Origin: CALKHQ01 sp050329975 | Lineage (GTDB): Bacteria > Pseudomonadota > Alphaproteobacteria > CALKHQ01 | Direction: 5' to 3' | Length of the DNA: 19,397 nucleotides | Assembly (NCBI GenBank): GCA_050329975.1 | Contig: JBHJOG010000023.1 | Span: forward strand, 1 to 19,397 | Part shown: in pieces, positions 1-7,463 of the stretch | Numbering within the stretch: position 1 is the stretch's first letter | How the letters are laid out: the number at the start of each line of letters is the position of its first letter | Notes under the pieces: generated by a model | Database searches by the model: none | What the model was told of the DNA's origin: nothing | What the model saw: only the letters and a program-made list of their open reading frames with translations | Position numbers and translations under genes: made by a program

Positions 1-528
1 TCCGTGGTCGCCGCCGAGGCTTCGGGCCGCGAGATCCGTGCCCGCGAGGCCGGCTTCGGCGGCCAATTTTTCGCCGAGTCCTTTGTCGACGGCCGCGAGT
101 TCAACTTGTCCCTGCTGGAGACAGCAAGCGGCCTGCGGGTGCTGCCGCCGGCCGAGATCGAGTTCACCGCATTTCCGGCCGGGCGGCCGAGGATCGTCGA
201 CTACGAGGCGAAGTGGGACGAGGGCTCCTTCGCCTACGAGAACACGCCGCGCCGGTTCGACTTCCCGCCGGCGGACGCGCCGCTGCTGGCGCGCCTCGCC
301 GAACTGGCGCGGCAGGCGTGGCGGCTGTTCGGGCTCGCCGGCTATGCCCGGGTCGATTTCCGCGTCGACGCCGAGGCCAGGCCATGGATCCTGGAGGTCA
401 ACCTCAACCCGTGCCTCACCCCCGACGCCGGCTTCGTCGCCGCGGCCGACCGCGCCGGGCTGGACTTCCAGGCCCTGGTCGGTGCCATCGCCACGACGGC
501 CATCCGGGCGCAGCGCAAGGCCGGCTGA
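1..528 (+). CDS. ATP-grasp ligase, D-alanine-D-alanine-ligase-like (5' truncated)
   Basis: The reading frame is open from the first base, so this is the C-terminal part (about 175 residues) of a longer protein. The visible part follows the Ddl pattern closely: a FVDGREFN segment, then LPPAEIEF, a DYEAKW segment, and a final ATP/Mg-binding block with ARVDF and LEVNLNP. Counting from the codon at position 4, the likely metal ligands are Asp118, Glu131 and Asn133. Ddl-like ATP-grasp enzymes activate a carboxylate as acyl phosphate and join it to an amine. The stop overlaps the next start (TGATG), so the two genes are probably translationally coupled. The neighbours are not cell-wall genes, so a dedicated small-molecule or peptide ligase is more likely than the housekeeping Ddl (inference). 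The substrate cannot be read from this fragment. Confidence 0.85.
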   Translation, partial: SVVAAEASGREIRAREAGFGGQFFAESFVDGREFNLSLLETASGLRVLPPAEIEFTAFPAGRPRIVDYEAKWDEGSFAYENTPRRFDFPPADAPLLARLAELARQAWRLFGLAGYARVDFRVDAEARPWILEVNLNPCLTPDAGFVAAADRAGLDFQALVGAIATTAIRAQRKAG

Positions 529-2813
529 TGCTCCGGATCCGCAAGATCACCGACAGCCGCGCGCCGGCAAACGCATCGGCGGTCGAGGAGGCGATGGCGA
601 TCATCCGCGCCCAGTTCCCGGGCATGCCGCCGGCGGATGTCGACAAGCTCCCCGACCAGCTCGACAACCCGTTCCGCCACGCCTTCATCGCCGAACTGTT
701 CGTCGCCGAGGACAGCCAGGGGCCGGTCAAGGCGGCGGCGGTGCTGCTCCATGATCCGGACCTCGCTTTCGCCTATCTGGAGGTGATCTCGGTGGCCCCC
801 GACAGCCGAGCCGGCTCGGGCATCGGCGGGGCGCTGTACGACCGCATCCGCGAAGAGGCGGACGAGCTGGGCGCGACCGGGCTCTATTTCGAATGCCTCC
901 CCGACGACCCGGAGACCAGCCCGGCGCCGGCGATCCGCAGGCAGAGCGCTTCGCGGCTGAGGTTCTACGAGCGCTACGGCGCATTCCCCATCGTCGGCAC
1001 CGACTACCAGGCCCCGCTGAAGCCGGGCGACGCCGACATGCCGTTCCTGGTCTTCGACGGCCTCGGCCGCCATTCGCTGCCGGACGCGGCCCGGCTGCGG
1101 CGGATCGTGCGCGAGATCCTGGAGCGCAAATACGGCCACCTGTGCCCGCCCGGCTATATCGACCGGGTGGTGCGCTCGATCCGCGACAGCCGGTTCAGGC
1201 TGCGTTCGGCCCGCTATGTGAAGCCGGAGCAGGTCCTTCCCGCCGAGCCGGTCCATGACGGCCAGATTCCCCTGGTGGTCAACGCCGAGCACCTGATCCA
1301 CCACGTGCGCGAGCGCGGTTATGTGGAGGCGCCGGTGCGGGTCGGCGTCATCCTGGCCGAGCTCGACAAGACCGGCCTGTTCAGGCAGGTGCAGCCGAAA
1401 GGCTTCCCGCAGCGGCACATCCGGGCGGTGCACGATGCCGGGCTGGTCGACTACATCGCGCGGGTCTGCGCCGAGACCCCGGCGAACAAGTCCGTCTATC
1501 CCTATGTGTTCCCGATCCGCAATGCCGAGCGCAGGCCCAAGGAGCGCTCGGTGCTGGCCGGCTACTGGTGCATCGACACTTTTACGCCGCTGAACCGGAA
1601 CGTCTGGCCGGCGGCGCGGCGGGCGGTCGACTGTGCGCTCACCGCAGCTGAGGCGGTCCTGCAGGGCGCACCACTGGCCTATGCCCTGGTCCGCCCGCCC
1701 GGCCATCATGCCGAGCGGCGGTCGTTCGGCGGCTTCTGCTACTTCTGCAACGGGGCGATCGCGGCCAACTACCTGGCCCCATACGGCCGGGTGGCGATGC
1801 TCGACATCGATTACCACCACGGCAACGGCCAGCAGGACATCTTCTACGAGCGCGACGACGTGCTGACGGTGTCGATCCATGGCCATCCGTCCTTCGCCTA
1901 TCCCTATTTCACCGGCTTCCGCAACGAGAGCGGGCGCGGCCGGGGCGCCGGCTTCAACCTGAACCTGCCGCTGCCGGAGACGATCACGCCGGAGCAGTAC
2001 CTGGAGGCGCTGGCCACCGCGCTGGACCGGATCGCCCGCTTCGAGCCGGCGTTCCTGCTGGTCTCGCTGGGGCTGGATACCGGGCGCGGCGACCCTACCG
2101 GTACCTGGCCGAACCGGGCGGCCGACTTCGGCCGCATCGGCGCCATGATCGGCGAGGCCGGCTATCCGACGGTCGTGGTCCAGGAGGGGGGTTACCGGGT
2201 GCGGACTCTGGGCAACAATGCCCGCCACTTCTTCACCGGCCTCGCCGCCGGCGCGCAGACCGCGCGCGCCCGTGCACGCCGAACCAAGCCCGCCCGCGGC
2301 CGCGGTCCGACGCGGCCCCGAGGCCTGACTTGGCGCGAGGCGGTCGGGCCCGAGGACGCCAGCCGCATCCGCACCCTGGTGATGGCGACCGGCATGTTCT
2401 CGGCCGAGGAGGTCGACATCGCCCAGGAGCTCGTCCGCGAGCGCGTGGTCAGGGGCAAGGCGTCGGGCTACGAGTTCGTCATTGTCGAGCGCGACGGCCA
2501 GCTCGCCGGCTACGCCTGCCACGGCCCGATCCCGGGGTCGGAGGTGAGCCACGACCTGTACTGGATCGCCGTCCACCCCGATCACCAGGGCAGCGGCCTG
2601 GGCCGCGCGATCCAGCAGCGGGCGGAGGCCGCCATCCGGCGCGCCGGCGGGATGCGGGTCTACGCCGACACGTCGTCGTCGCCCGCCTACGCGCCGACCC
2701 GCGCCTTCTATGCACGGATGGGCTTCTCGGTCGCCGCCGAACTGCCGGACTTCTATCGCGTCGGCGACGGCAAGACGATCATGGTGAAGGTGCTGGAGGC
2801 GCCACCGCAATGA
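528..2813 (+). CDS. GNAT - acetylpolyamine amidohydrolase/HDAC-like - GNAT fusion protein (761 aa)
   Basis: Three domains lie in one chain. Residues 1 to about 178 form a GNAT acetyltransferase with acetyl-CoA loop SRAGSGIG at 93-100. Residues about 225-575 form a histone-deacetylase-fold amidohydrolase closest in pattern to acetylpolyamine amidohydrolases. Residues about 600-757 form a second GNAT with HQGSGLG at 686-692. The zinc hydrolase site looks complete: His393/His394 in PGHHA, Asp428 and His430 in DIDYHHGNG, Asp517 in SLGLDTG, and Tyr556 in EGGY. An Arg/Ala/Pro-rich linker (576-599) precedes the last domain. The start at 528 overlaps the upstream stop and has AAGG at 517-520. A longer in-frame start at 213 would lie inside the ATP-grasp gene and is rejected. 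Acetylating and deacetylating domains in one protein suggest an acetyl group used as protection or activation around the ligation step (inference); the substrate is unknown. Confidence 0.9.
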   Translation: MLRIRKITDSRAPANASAVEEAMAIIRAQFPGMPPADVDKLPDQLDNPFRHAFIAELFVAEDSQGPVKAAAVLLHDPDLAFAYLEVISVAPDSRAGSGIGGALYDRIREEADELGATGLYFECLPDDPETSPAPAIRRQSASRLRFYERYGAFPIVGTDYQAPLKPGDADMPFLVFDGLGRHSLPDAARLRRIVREILERKYGHLCPPGYIDRVVRSIRDSRFRLRSARYVKPEQVLPAEPVHDGQIPLVVNAEHLIHHVRERGYVEAPVRVGVILAELDKTGLFRQVQPKGFPQRHIRAVHDAGLVDYIARVCAETPANKSVYPYVFPIRNAERRPKERSVLAGYWCIDTFTPLNRNVWPAARRAVDCALTAAEAVLQGAPLAYALVRPPGHHAERRSFGGFCYFCNGAIAANYLAPYGRVAMLDIDYHHGNGQQDIFYERDDVLTVSIHGHPSFAYPYFTGFRNESGRGRGAGFNLNLPLPETITPEQYLEALATALDRIARFEPAFLLVSLGLDTGRGDPTGTWPNRAADFGRIGAMIGEAGYPTVVVQEGGYRVRTLGNNARHFFTGLAAGAQTARARARRTKPARGRGPTRPRGLTWREAVGPEDASRIRTLVMATGMFSAEEVDIAQELVRERVVRGKASGYEFVIVERDGQLAGYACHGPIPGSEVSHDLYWIAVHPDHQGSGLGRAIQQRAEAAIRRAGGMRVYADTSSSPAYAPTRAFYARMGFSVAAELPDFYRVGDGKTIMVKVLEAPPQ

Positions 2814-3208
2814 CACTCTGGACTGCGCCGCCGACCATGAAGGTGGCGCCCGGCAATGCCGGCGCAAAGGGTATCGGCGTTTTTGCCACCGCCGCGATCG
2901 CCCGCGGCGAGACCATCAGCTGCGACTGCACGATCCCGCTCAGTCCGGCCGACGTGCGGGCCGTCACCCCGACCGTGATCGACCACTATTACTTCGCCCA
3001 TCCCGAGGACGACGAGTGCGGCCTGCTGGTGCTTGGCCTCGCCAGCCTGTGCAACCATGCCGACCACCCCAGCGCCCTGACGGTCACCGCCCGCGATCCC
3101 GACCTCGGTTGGATCGTGACCCTGGTCGCCGCGCACGCCATCGCCGCCGGCGAGGAAATCACCCGCCGCTACGCCTGCCCGGTCTGGTTCGAGCCGGAGG
3201 CGGGGTAG
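2810..3208 (+). CDS. Small stand-alone SET-domain protein (132 aa)
   Basis: The ATG overlaps the preceding stop (ATGA), with GGAGG at 2795-2799 ten bases upstream. SET signatures are in order: GKGIGVFA at 19-26 (S-adenosylmethionine-side GxG), LCNHADHPS at 80-88 (counterpart of the NHxxxxN motif), and GEEITRRY at 114-121 (counterpart of GEELTxDY, with Tyr121 as the likely catalytic tyrosine). There are no pre-SET or post-SET cysteine clusters, so this is the minimal bacterial type. The family methylates lysine or other amines using S-adenosylmethionine. The final Asn of the NHxxxxN motif is not conserved here, so activity is not assured. Its tight coupling to the GNAT-HDAC-GNAT gene suggests it modifies the same substrate or a pathway protein (inference). 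Confidence 0.82.
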   Translation: MTLWTAPPTMKVAPGNAGAKGIGVFATAAIARGETISCDCTIPLSPADVRAVTPTVIDHYYFAHPEDDECGLLVLGLASLCNHADHPSALTVTARDPDLGWIVTLVAAHAIAAGEEITRRYACPVWFEPEAG

Positions 3209-3294
3209 CGGCCTGCGACACCGGACATCTTTCGCCCGCCACTGCCTTCCCTGTAGTCTGCTCGATCATCGGGGCTGACGGGGGGAGACGCGGC

Positions 3295-4653
3295 ATGCAT
3301 CTGGACGAGCGCGGTCATCCGATGACCACAGGCAGCGCGGCGGCAGCCGCGGCGCTGGACTTGGCGATCCACAACTTCCTGCACTGGAAGGCGGCGATCG
3401 TGCCGAACCTGCAGGCGGCGCTGGCCGCAGATCCGGCGTTCGGGCTGGCGCATGTGACGCTGGGGCTGGTGCTGCACGGGGCGCGCAACGTCCACTATCG
3501 GCCCAAGATCGCGCAGGCGCTGGCGGCCGCGAGCGCGGCCGCGCAGGCGATGACGCCGCGGGAGCGGCTCTACCTGCGCGCGCTGGAGGCGGCGAGCCAG
3601 GGCCGGATCGCCGAGTCGGTGAACCGCTACGAGGAGATCCTGCTCGCCCATCCGCACGACCTGTTCGCCCAGCGGCTGGCCCAGATGGAGCTGTTCTGGA
3701 TCGGCGAGATGGCCTGGTCGGCGTCGATCTCCGAAGGCGTGTCCAAGCACTGGAACGCCGGCGTCGCCAGCTACGGGATCCATCTCTCCTGCCGCGCCTT
3801 CGACCTGGAGGAGACGCTGGCCTTCGCCGAGGCCGAGCGGCTCGGCCGGCAGGCGGTGGAGATCGACCCGACCGACGTCTGGGGAACCCACGCGGTGGCC
3901 CACGTCATGATCATGCAGGGGCGCCACGCCGAGGGTATCGCCTGGCTCGACGGCCTGCAGCAGCACTGGGCCGAGGCCAACCAGATGCAGCTGCACCTGT
4001 GGTGGCATCGCTGCCTGTTCCACCTCGAACTGCAGGAGTTCGACGCCGTGCTCGCCATCTACGACGGCTGGGTGCGCAACCGCGCGCTGCCGCTGCTGCA
4101 GGCGATGCCCGATCTCTACATCGACCTGCAGAACGGCGCCTCTATGCTGCTCCGGCTGGAGCTGCGGGGGGTGGAGGTCGGCGATCGATGGGCCGAGCTT
4201 GCCGAGCTCGCCCTGCTGCGGACCGACGACCCCACGAGCCCGTTCACCAGCGCGCACTATGCCGCGATCCTGGCCGCAGCCGGCCGCGATGCCGATGCCG
4301 AGGGCCTGGTCGCCGCGATGCGCCGCTTCGCCGGCAGCGATGCCGGCACGCTCGCGCCGCGTTACGCGACGGCGGCGATACCGGCGGCGGCGGCGGCGAT
4401 CGCCCATCGCCGCGGCGACCACGCCGCCGTCATCGCGCACCTGCTACCGGCGCGCCGGATGCTCTGGCAGATGGGCGGCAGCCATGCCCAGCGCGACCTG
4501 TTCTTCCTGCTGCTGGCCGATTCCGCGATCAGGGCCGGCCGGGACGACGTGCTGAAACTGGTGCTGCGCGATATCGCGGCCGCCGGTTTCTCCGATCCCG
4601 GCAGCCGTATCGGCTACCATGCGGTGGCCGAACGTCTGGCGGCCGCGGAGTAG
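3295..4653 (+). CDS. Tetratricopeptide-repeat protein, TTC38-like (452 aa)
   Basis: This is an all-helical protein of alternating Ala/Leu-rich amphipathic helices, with TPR-like pairs visible near residues 35-65, 95-135, 175-230 and 290-330. The order and size match the TTC38 group of TPR proteins found in bacteria and animals, whose biochemical role is not established. There is no signal peptide or membrane segment, so it is probably cytoplasmic and a protein-interaction scaffold. The ATG at 3295 is preceded by a good ribosome site (GGGGGAGA, 3281-3288). An in-frame ATG at 3322 is an alternative but lacks a comparable site. An 86-bp gap separates it from the SET gene, so it may or may not be part of that operon. 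Its stop is 6 bp from the stop of the convergent GGDEF-EAL gene. Confidence 0.8.
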   Translation: MHLDERGHPMTTGSAAAAAALDLAIHNFLHWKAAIVPNLQAALAADPAFGLAHVTLGLVLHGARNVHYRPKIAQALAAASAAAQAMTPRERLYLRALEAASQGRIAESVNRYEEILLAHPHDLFAQRLAQMELFWIGEMAWSASISEGVSKHWNAGVASYGIHLSCRAFDLEETLAFAEAERLGRQAVEIDPTDVWGTHAVAHVMIMQGRHAEGIAWLDGLQQHWAEANQMQLHLWWHRCLFHLELQEFDAVLAIYDGWVRNRALPLLQAMPDLYIDLQNGASMLLRLELRGVEVGDRWAELAELALLRTDDPTSPFTSAHYAAILAAAGRDADAEGLVAAMRRFAGSDAGTLAPRYATAAIPAAAAAIAHRRGDHAAVIAHLLPARRMLWQMGGSHAQRDLFFLLLADSAIRAGRDDVLKLVLRDIAAAGFSDPGSRIGYHAVAERLAAAE

Positions 4654-4659
4654 GTGAGG

Positions 4660-6447
4660 TCAGCAGGTCGCGGCTACGCGCGGCGTCTTGCGGGGACGGG
4701 GGAGAGATCGGGGCCCGCGCTCGGCGTCGGCGAACAGCGCCAGGCAGGCGTCGACCGACAGCGGCCTGCTCAGCAGGTATCCCTGGGCCATCGTGCACCC
4801 CTGCTCGCGGATCAGGGCCAACTGCGCCTCGGTCTCGACGCCTTCGGCCGTGGTCTGCAGTCCCAGCTTGTCGGACAGCGCGATCACGACGTCGATGATG
4901 TGCCGCTCGACGGAGTCGGGCTGGAGGTCGCGGATGAAACAGCGATCGATCTTGATGCCGTCGATCGGGAACTTGCGCAGGTAGTTCAGCGAGGAGTAGC
5001 CGACGCCGAAATCGTCGACATAAATCCTGACACCCAATTCGCGCAGCCGTTTCAGCGTGTCGAGGCTGCGCTCGGTGTCGGCCATCAGCACGCCTTCGGT
5101 GATCTCGACGATCAGGTTCTCGCCCGGCATGCCGGAGTCAGCAAGTGCGCCGGCAACCAGCGACACCACGTCGGACTCGCGAAACTGTCGAGGCGAGATG
5201 TTGACGCTGGTGGTGAAGTCGAAGCCCCGGTCGATCCACTGCTTCGCCTGGCGGCAGACCGTGTTCAGCACCCAGCGCCCAAGCGGCAGGATCAGGCCGG
5301 TATCTTCGGCCACCGGAATGAACTCCCCTGGGCTGATCAGCCCCTTCTCGGGATGGGCCCAGCGCACCAGCGCCTCGACGCCCCGGACCCTGCGGTCGTC
5401 GACGCCGAACACGGGCTGGTAGAGCATGAACAGTTCGTCGCGATCGATGGCCGATGTAAGGTCGCGGGCGAGAACGTCGCGCCGGCGCACGGCTTCGCGC
5501 ATCTCCGGGCGGAAGAAGGCGTAGCGGGCGAGGCCCGCCATCTTGGCGTCCTTCATCGCCATCGCGGCGTTCTGGGTCAGGATCTCCGATGTCGGGCCGT
5601 CGGCCGGAAACAGGGTGATGCCGGACGAACACGTCATCTGGATCGAGTGGCCGCTCAGCGCCAGCGGGCGGTCGAGGACTCCGATCAGCCGCTCGGCGAG
5701 GCGCGCCGCCTCCTCCGCGTCGGCGACATTCTCGACGATCAGAGCGAACTCGTCCGCTCCCATCCGGGCCAGATAGCCGCGGTTGCCGGCGGCGGTGCGC
5801 AACCGGGTGGCGAACTCGCGCAGGATCTGGTCGCCGAGATTGTGGCCGAGGCTGTGGTTGATCTGGGAGAAGCGGTCGAGGTCGATGACCAGCAGCGCCC
5901 CGAGTCCGCCGCTCTCCTCGACCCGCCGCACGGTCGCCGACAGCTCGGAGAGGAAGCGCATCCGTACCGGCAGGTCGGTCAGCGGATCGATGTTGGCGAG
6001 GTAGTGGAGCCGGGCCTTGACCTGGCCGCGCTCGGCGGCATAGCGCACCGCACGCTCCAGGATCCCGTGGCTGATGTGCTGCTTGGTGACGTAGTCCGCG
6101 GCGCCTGCGCGCATTGCCTGCAGGTCGATATCGCGGTTGTCGTCGCCGGTCAGCAGGATGAAGGGCGTCTGGATGCCGGCCGCCTTCGCCTCGGCGATCA
6201 GCTCGAGGCCGGAGTTCGGGCCCAGGTGGTAGTCGACCAGGATCACGTCGAAGGGCATCATCCGGATCAGCGCCATCGCCGTGGACGCGCTCTGGCACCA
6301 CGTGGTCTCGTACCGCAGGTTGGACGCATCCCTGAGGACCGTCTCGGCGAGGACGAGGTCGCCCTCGTTGTCCTCGACGAACAGGACCCTTATGGGATCG
6401 TCGATTTGACCGGTCACTGCTGGCATCTGCCCCGTCGTGCGTTTCAT
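4660..6447 (-). CDS. Response regulator with REC, GGDEF (degenerate) and EAL domains (595 aa)
   Basis: Residues about 19-138 are a receiver domain with acidic pocket Glu25/Asp26, phospho-acceptor Asp72, Thr100 and Lys122. Residues about 142-312 are a GGDEF domain whose signature reads GADEF (230-234), with DLDRFSQIN at 189-197. Residues about 325-570 are an EAL domain with E358-A-L, NISPRQF, EITE (Glu448), DDFGVGYSS (Asp478/Asp479), Lys499 and Glu535 all present. It should be a cytoplasmic phosphorylation-controlled cyclic-di-GMP protein. The intact EAL site favours c-di-GMP hydrolysis, while the altered GGDEF may bind GTP and act as a regulatory domain. No adjacent histidine kinase is seen, so the phosphodonor is unknown. 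Start: ATG at 6447 has only a poor ribosome site; an in-frame ATG at 6426 is possible and would leave the receiver domain whole. Confidence 0.93.
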   Translation of the reverse strand: MKRTTGQMPAVTGQIDDPIRVLFVEDNEGDLVLAETVLRDASNLRYETTWCQSASTAMALIRMMPFDVILVDYHLGPNSGLELIAEAKAAGIQTPFILLTGDDNRDIDLQAMRAGAADYVTKQHISHGILERAVRYAAERGQVKARLHYLANIDPLTDLPVRMRFLSELSATVRRVEESGGLGALLVIDLDRFSQINHSLGHNLGDQILREFATRLRTAAGNRGYLARMGADEFALIVENVADAEEAARLAERLIGVLDRPLALSGHSIQMTCSSGITLFPADGPTSEILTQNAAMAMKDAKMAGLARYAFFRPEMREAVRRRDVLARDLTSAIDRDELFMLYQPVFGVDDRRVRGVEALVRWAHPEKGLISPGEFIPVAEDTGLILPLGRWVLNTVCRQAKQWIDRGFDFTTSVNISPRQFRESDVVSLVAGALADSGMPGENLIVEITEGVLMADTERSLDTLKRLRELGVRIYVDDFGVGYSSLNYLRKFPIDGIKIDRCFIRDLQPDSVERHIIDVVIALSDKLGLQTTAEGVETEAQLALIREQGCTMAQGYLLSRPLSVDACLALFADAERGPRSLPRPRKTPRVAATC

Positions 6448-6481
6448 GGTCGCGCAACCACAGACTGCACGTCAGGGCTTA

Positions 6482-6487
6482 ATTATC
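6482..6487 (-). promoter_or_regulatory. Candidate -10 element for the REC-GGDEF-EAL gene
   Basis: On the minus strand GATAAT lies in a short A+T-rich island (6479-6510) that stands out from the GC-rich surroundings, about 35 bp before the start at 6447. No convincing -35 hexamer sits at 16-18 bp, so the call rests on the -10 match and base composition only. Confidence 0.3.
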
Positions 6488-6550
6488 ACTAAATCACATA
6501 ACTCTTCTGTAGTCATGGCCCCGGGGCCGCGACCGTGGGGAATTCCGGGG

Positions 6551-6577
6551 TTGCAGCGGCGCCGGCTGGGCTAGAAT
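6551..6577 (+). promoter_or_regulatory. Candidate promoter for the RraA-like gene
   Basis: TAGAAT at 6572-6577 is a five-of-six match to the sigma-70 -10 box, 34 bp before the ATG at 6612. The upstream TTGCAG (6551-6556) is only 15 bp away, shorter than usual, so the -35 assignment is weak. Confidence 0.38.
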
Positions 6578-6611
6578 GTGCTCGGACCCAGCCGCAACCA
6601 AGGGGGAGAAG

Positions 6612-7301
6612 ATGACGCAGGGCCTGCCACGCGATGACGCCGAGCGCCTGAAGCTGGTGCGCGAGTCCCTGTTCTCGTCGGTCATCGGCGACGTGCTCGA
6701 CACGATGGGCCTGCTGCACCAGTTCCTGCCGCCGGAGATCCGCCCCCTGGCGCCCGACATGGTGCTGGTCGGGCGCGCGATGCCGGTGGTCGAGGCGGAC
6801 TATTGCGCCGGCGCCGGAAAAGGGCCGCTCGGAAGCCGGCCCTTCGGCCTGATGTTCCATGCACTCGACGACCTCAAGCCGGGCGAGATCTACCTCACCT
6901 CCGGGACGCGCGGCGCCTATGCGATGTGGGGCGAGCTGATGTCGACCCGGGCGATCGCGCTGGGCGCGGCCGGGGCCGTCCTCGACGGCTATTCCCGCGA
7001 CACCCGGGGCGTGCTTGCGCTCGGCTTCCTCACCTTCTCCCGGGGGTCCTACGGCCAGGACCAGGGCGCGCGCGGCAAGGTGGTCGACTTCCGGGTGCCG
7101 GTGGAGATCGGCGGGGTCAGGGTCGAACCGGGTGCGCTCGTCTTCGGCGACATCGACGGTGTCGTCGTGGTCCCGCGCACGGCCGAGGAGGAGGCGATTG
7201 CCCTGGCGCTGGAGAAGGTCCGCGGCGAACACAAGGTCGCTGCAGCGATTCGCGCCGGCATGAGCACCGTCGAGGCGTTCGAGACCTTCGGCGTCATGTA
7301 G
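6612..7301 (+). CDS. RraA-like / 4-hydroxy-4-methyl-2-oxoglutarate aldolase family protein (229 aa)
   Basis: The pattern is that of the RraA/demethylmenaquinone-methyltransferase-like fold: SSVIGDVLDTMG near 22-33, an AMWGELMSTRA segment at 104-114, then AGAVLDGYSRDTRG at 120-133 containing the Arg129-Asp130 pair that aldolase members use for substrate and metal binding. Family members are either divalent-metal aldolases of 4-hydroxy-4-methyl-2-oxoglutarate or 4-carboxy-4-hydroxy-2-oxoadipate, or RraA-type regulators that bind RNase E. The Arg-Asp pair favours an aldolase-type enzyme, but no catabolic genes are nearby to name a substrate. The start at 6612 has a strong AGGGGGAGA ribosome site at 6601-6609. 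An earlier ATG at 6576 overlaps the likely -10 box and is rejected. The gene probably stands alone, since serC has its own promoter. Confidence 0.85.
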   Translation: MTQGLPRDDAERLKLVRESLFSSVIGDVLDTMGLLHQFLPPEIRPLAPDMVLVGRAMPVVEADYCAGAGKGPLGSRPFGLMFHALDDLKPGEIYLTSGTRGAYAMWGELMSTRAIALGAAGAVLDGYSRDTRGVLALGFLTFSRGSYGQDQGARGKVVDFRVPVEIGGVRVEPGALVFGDIDGVVVVPRTAEEEAIALALEKVRGEHKVAAAIRAGMSTVEAFETFGVM

Positions 7302-7360
7302 CGACGCGGCACCGGTGCGGGGTCGGTCCGGGCCGCGGCGGACGGACGCGGACTCTCGAA

Positions 7361-7389
7361 TTGACCCTGGGCAACCGCATCCATACACT
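7361..7389 (+). promoter_or_regulatory. Probable sigma-70 promoter of the serC operon
   Basis: TTGACC (7361-7366) and TACACT (7384-7389) are separated by exactly 17 bp, matching five of six and four of six consensus bases. Transcription would start near 7396, giving a leader of about 84 nt before the serC ATG at 7480. Confidence 0.55.
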
Positions 7390-7410
7390 CCGCGCGCTTT
7401 TTGCACCCCC

Positions 7411-7463
7411 ATCGGCGCCGTCGGCGCATCGATGCCTACGCGACGGCCGGCGGCGCGGCCGTT
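7411..7463 (+). promoter_or_regulatory. Structured serC leader RNA with alternative hairpins
   Basis: Two pairings compete for the same bases. GCCGTCG (7417-7423) can pair perfectly with CGACGGC (7441-7447). ACGGCCG (7443-7449) can instead pair perfectly with CGGCCGT (7456-7462) around a 6-nt loop, ending five bases before the serC ribosome site (GGAG, 7467-7470). Mutually exclusive helices in a short leader are the hallmark of a cis-regulatory RNA. A conserved 'serC motif' RNA is known upstream of serC in Alphaproteobacteria. I infer that this leader may be a member but cannot confirm its consensus by eye. Confidence 0.45.

Noticed and set aside
342..2867. Long open frame (841 codons) on the minus strand opposite the GNAT-HDAC-GNAT gene
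   Set aside because: It is a shadow of GC-rich coding DNA: low-complexity Arg/Ala/Gly/Pro/Asp/His product, no recognisable domain, and full overlap with a gene whose active-site motifs are clear.
4654..6492. 612-codon plus-strand frame antisense to the REC-GGDEF-EAL gene
   Set aside because: The minus-strand gene has three recognised domains with intact motifs; the antisense product has none and begins at the convergent stop.
6518..6529. Perfect 12-bp palindrome GGCCCCGGGGCC between the divergent genes
   Set aside because: Short all-GC palindromes are expected by chance in this base composition, and it does not sit at a clear promoter position.
7309..7318. Palindrome GCACCGGTGC just after the RraA-like stop
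   Set aside because: Ten-bp palindrome without flanking symmetry or partner site; no support as an operator.
7326..7343. Hairpin after the RraA-like gene (GTCCG...CGGAC) as a terminator
   Set aside because: The stem is only 5 bp with an 8-nt loop and no T-run follows.
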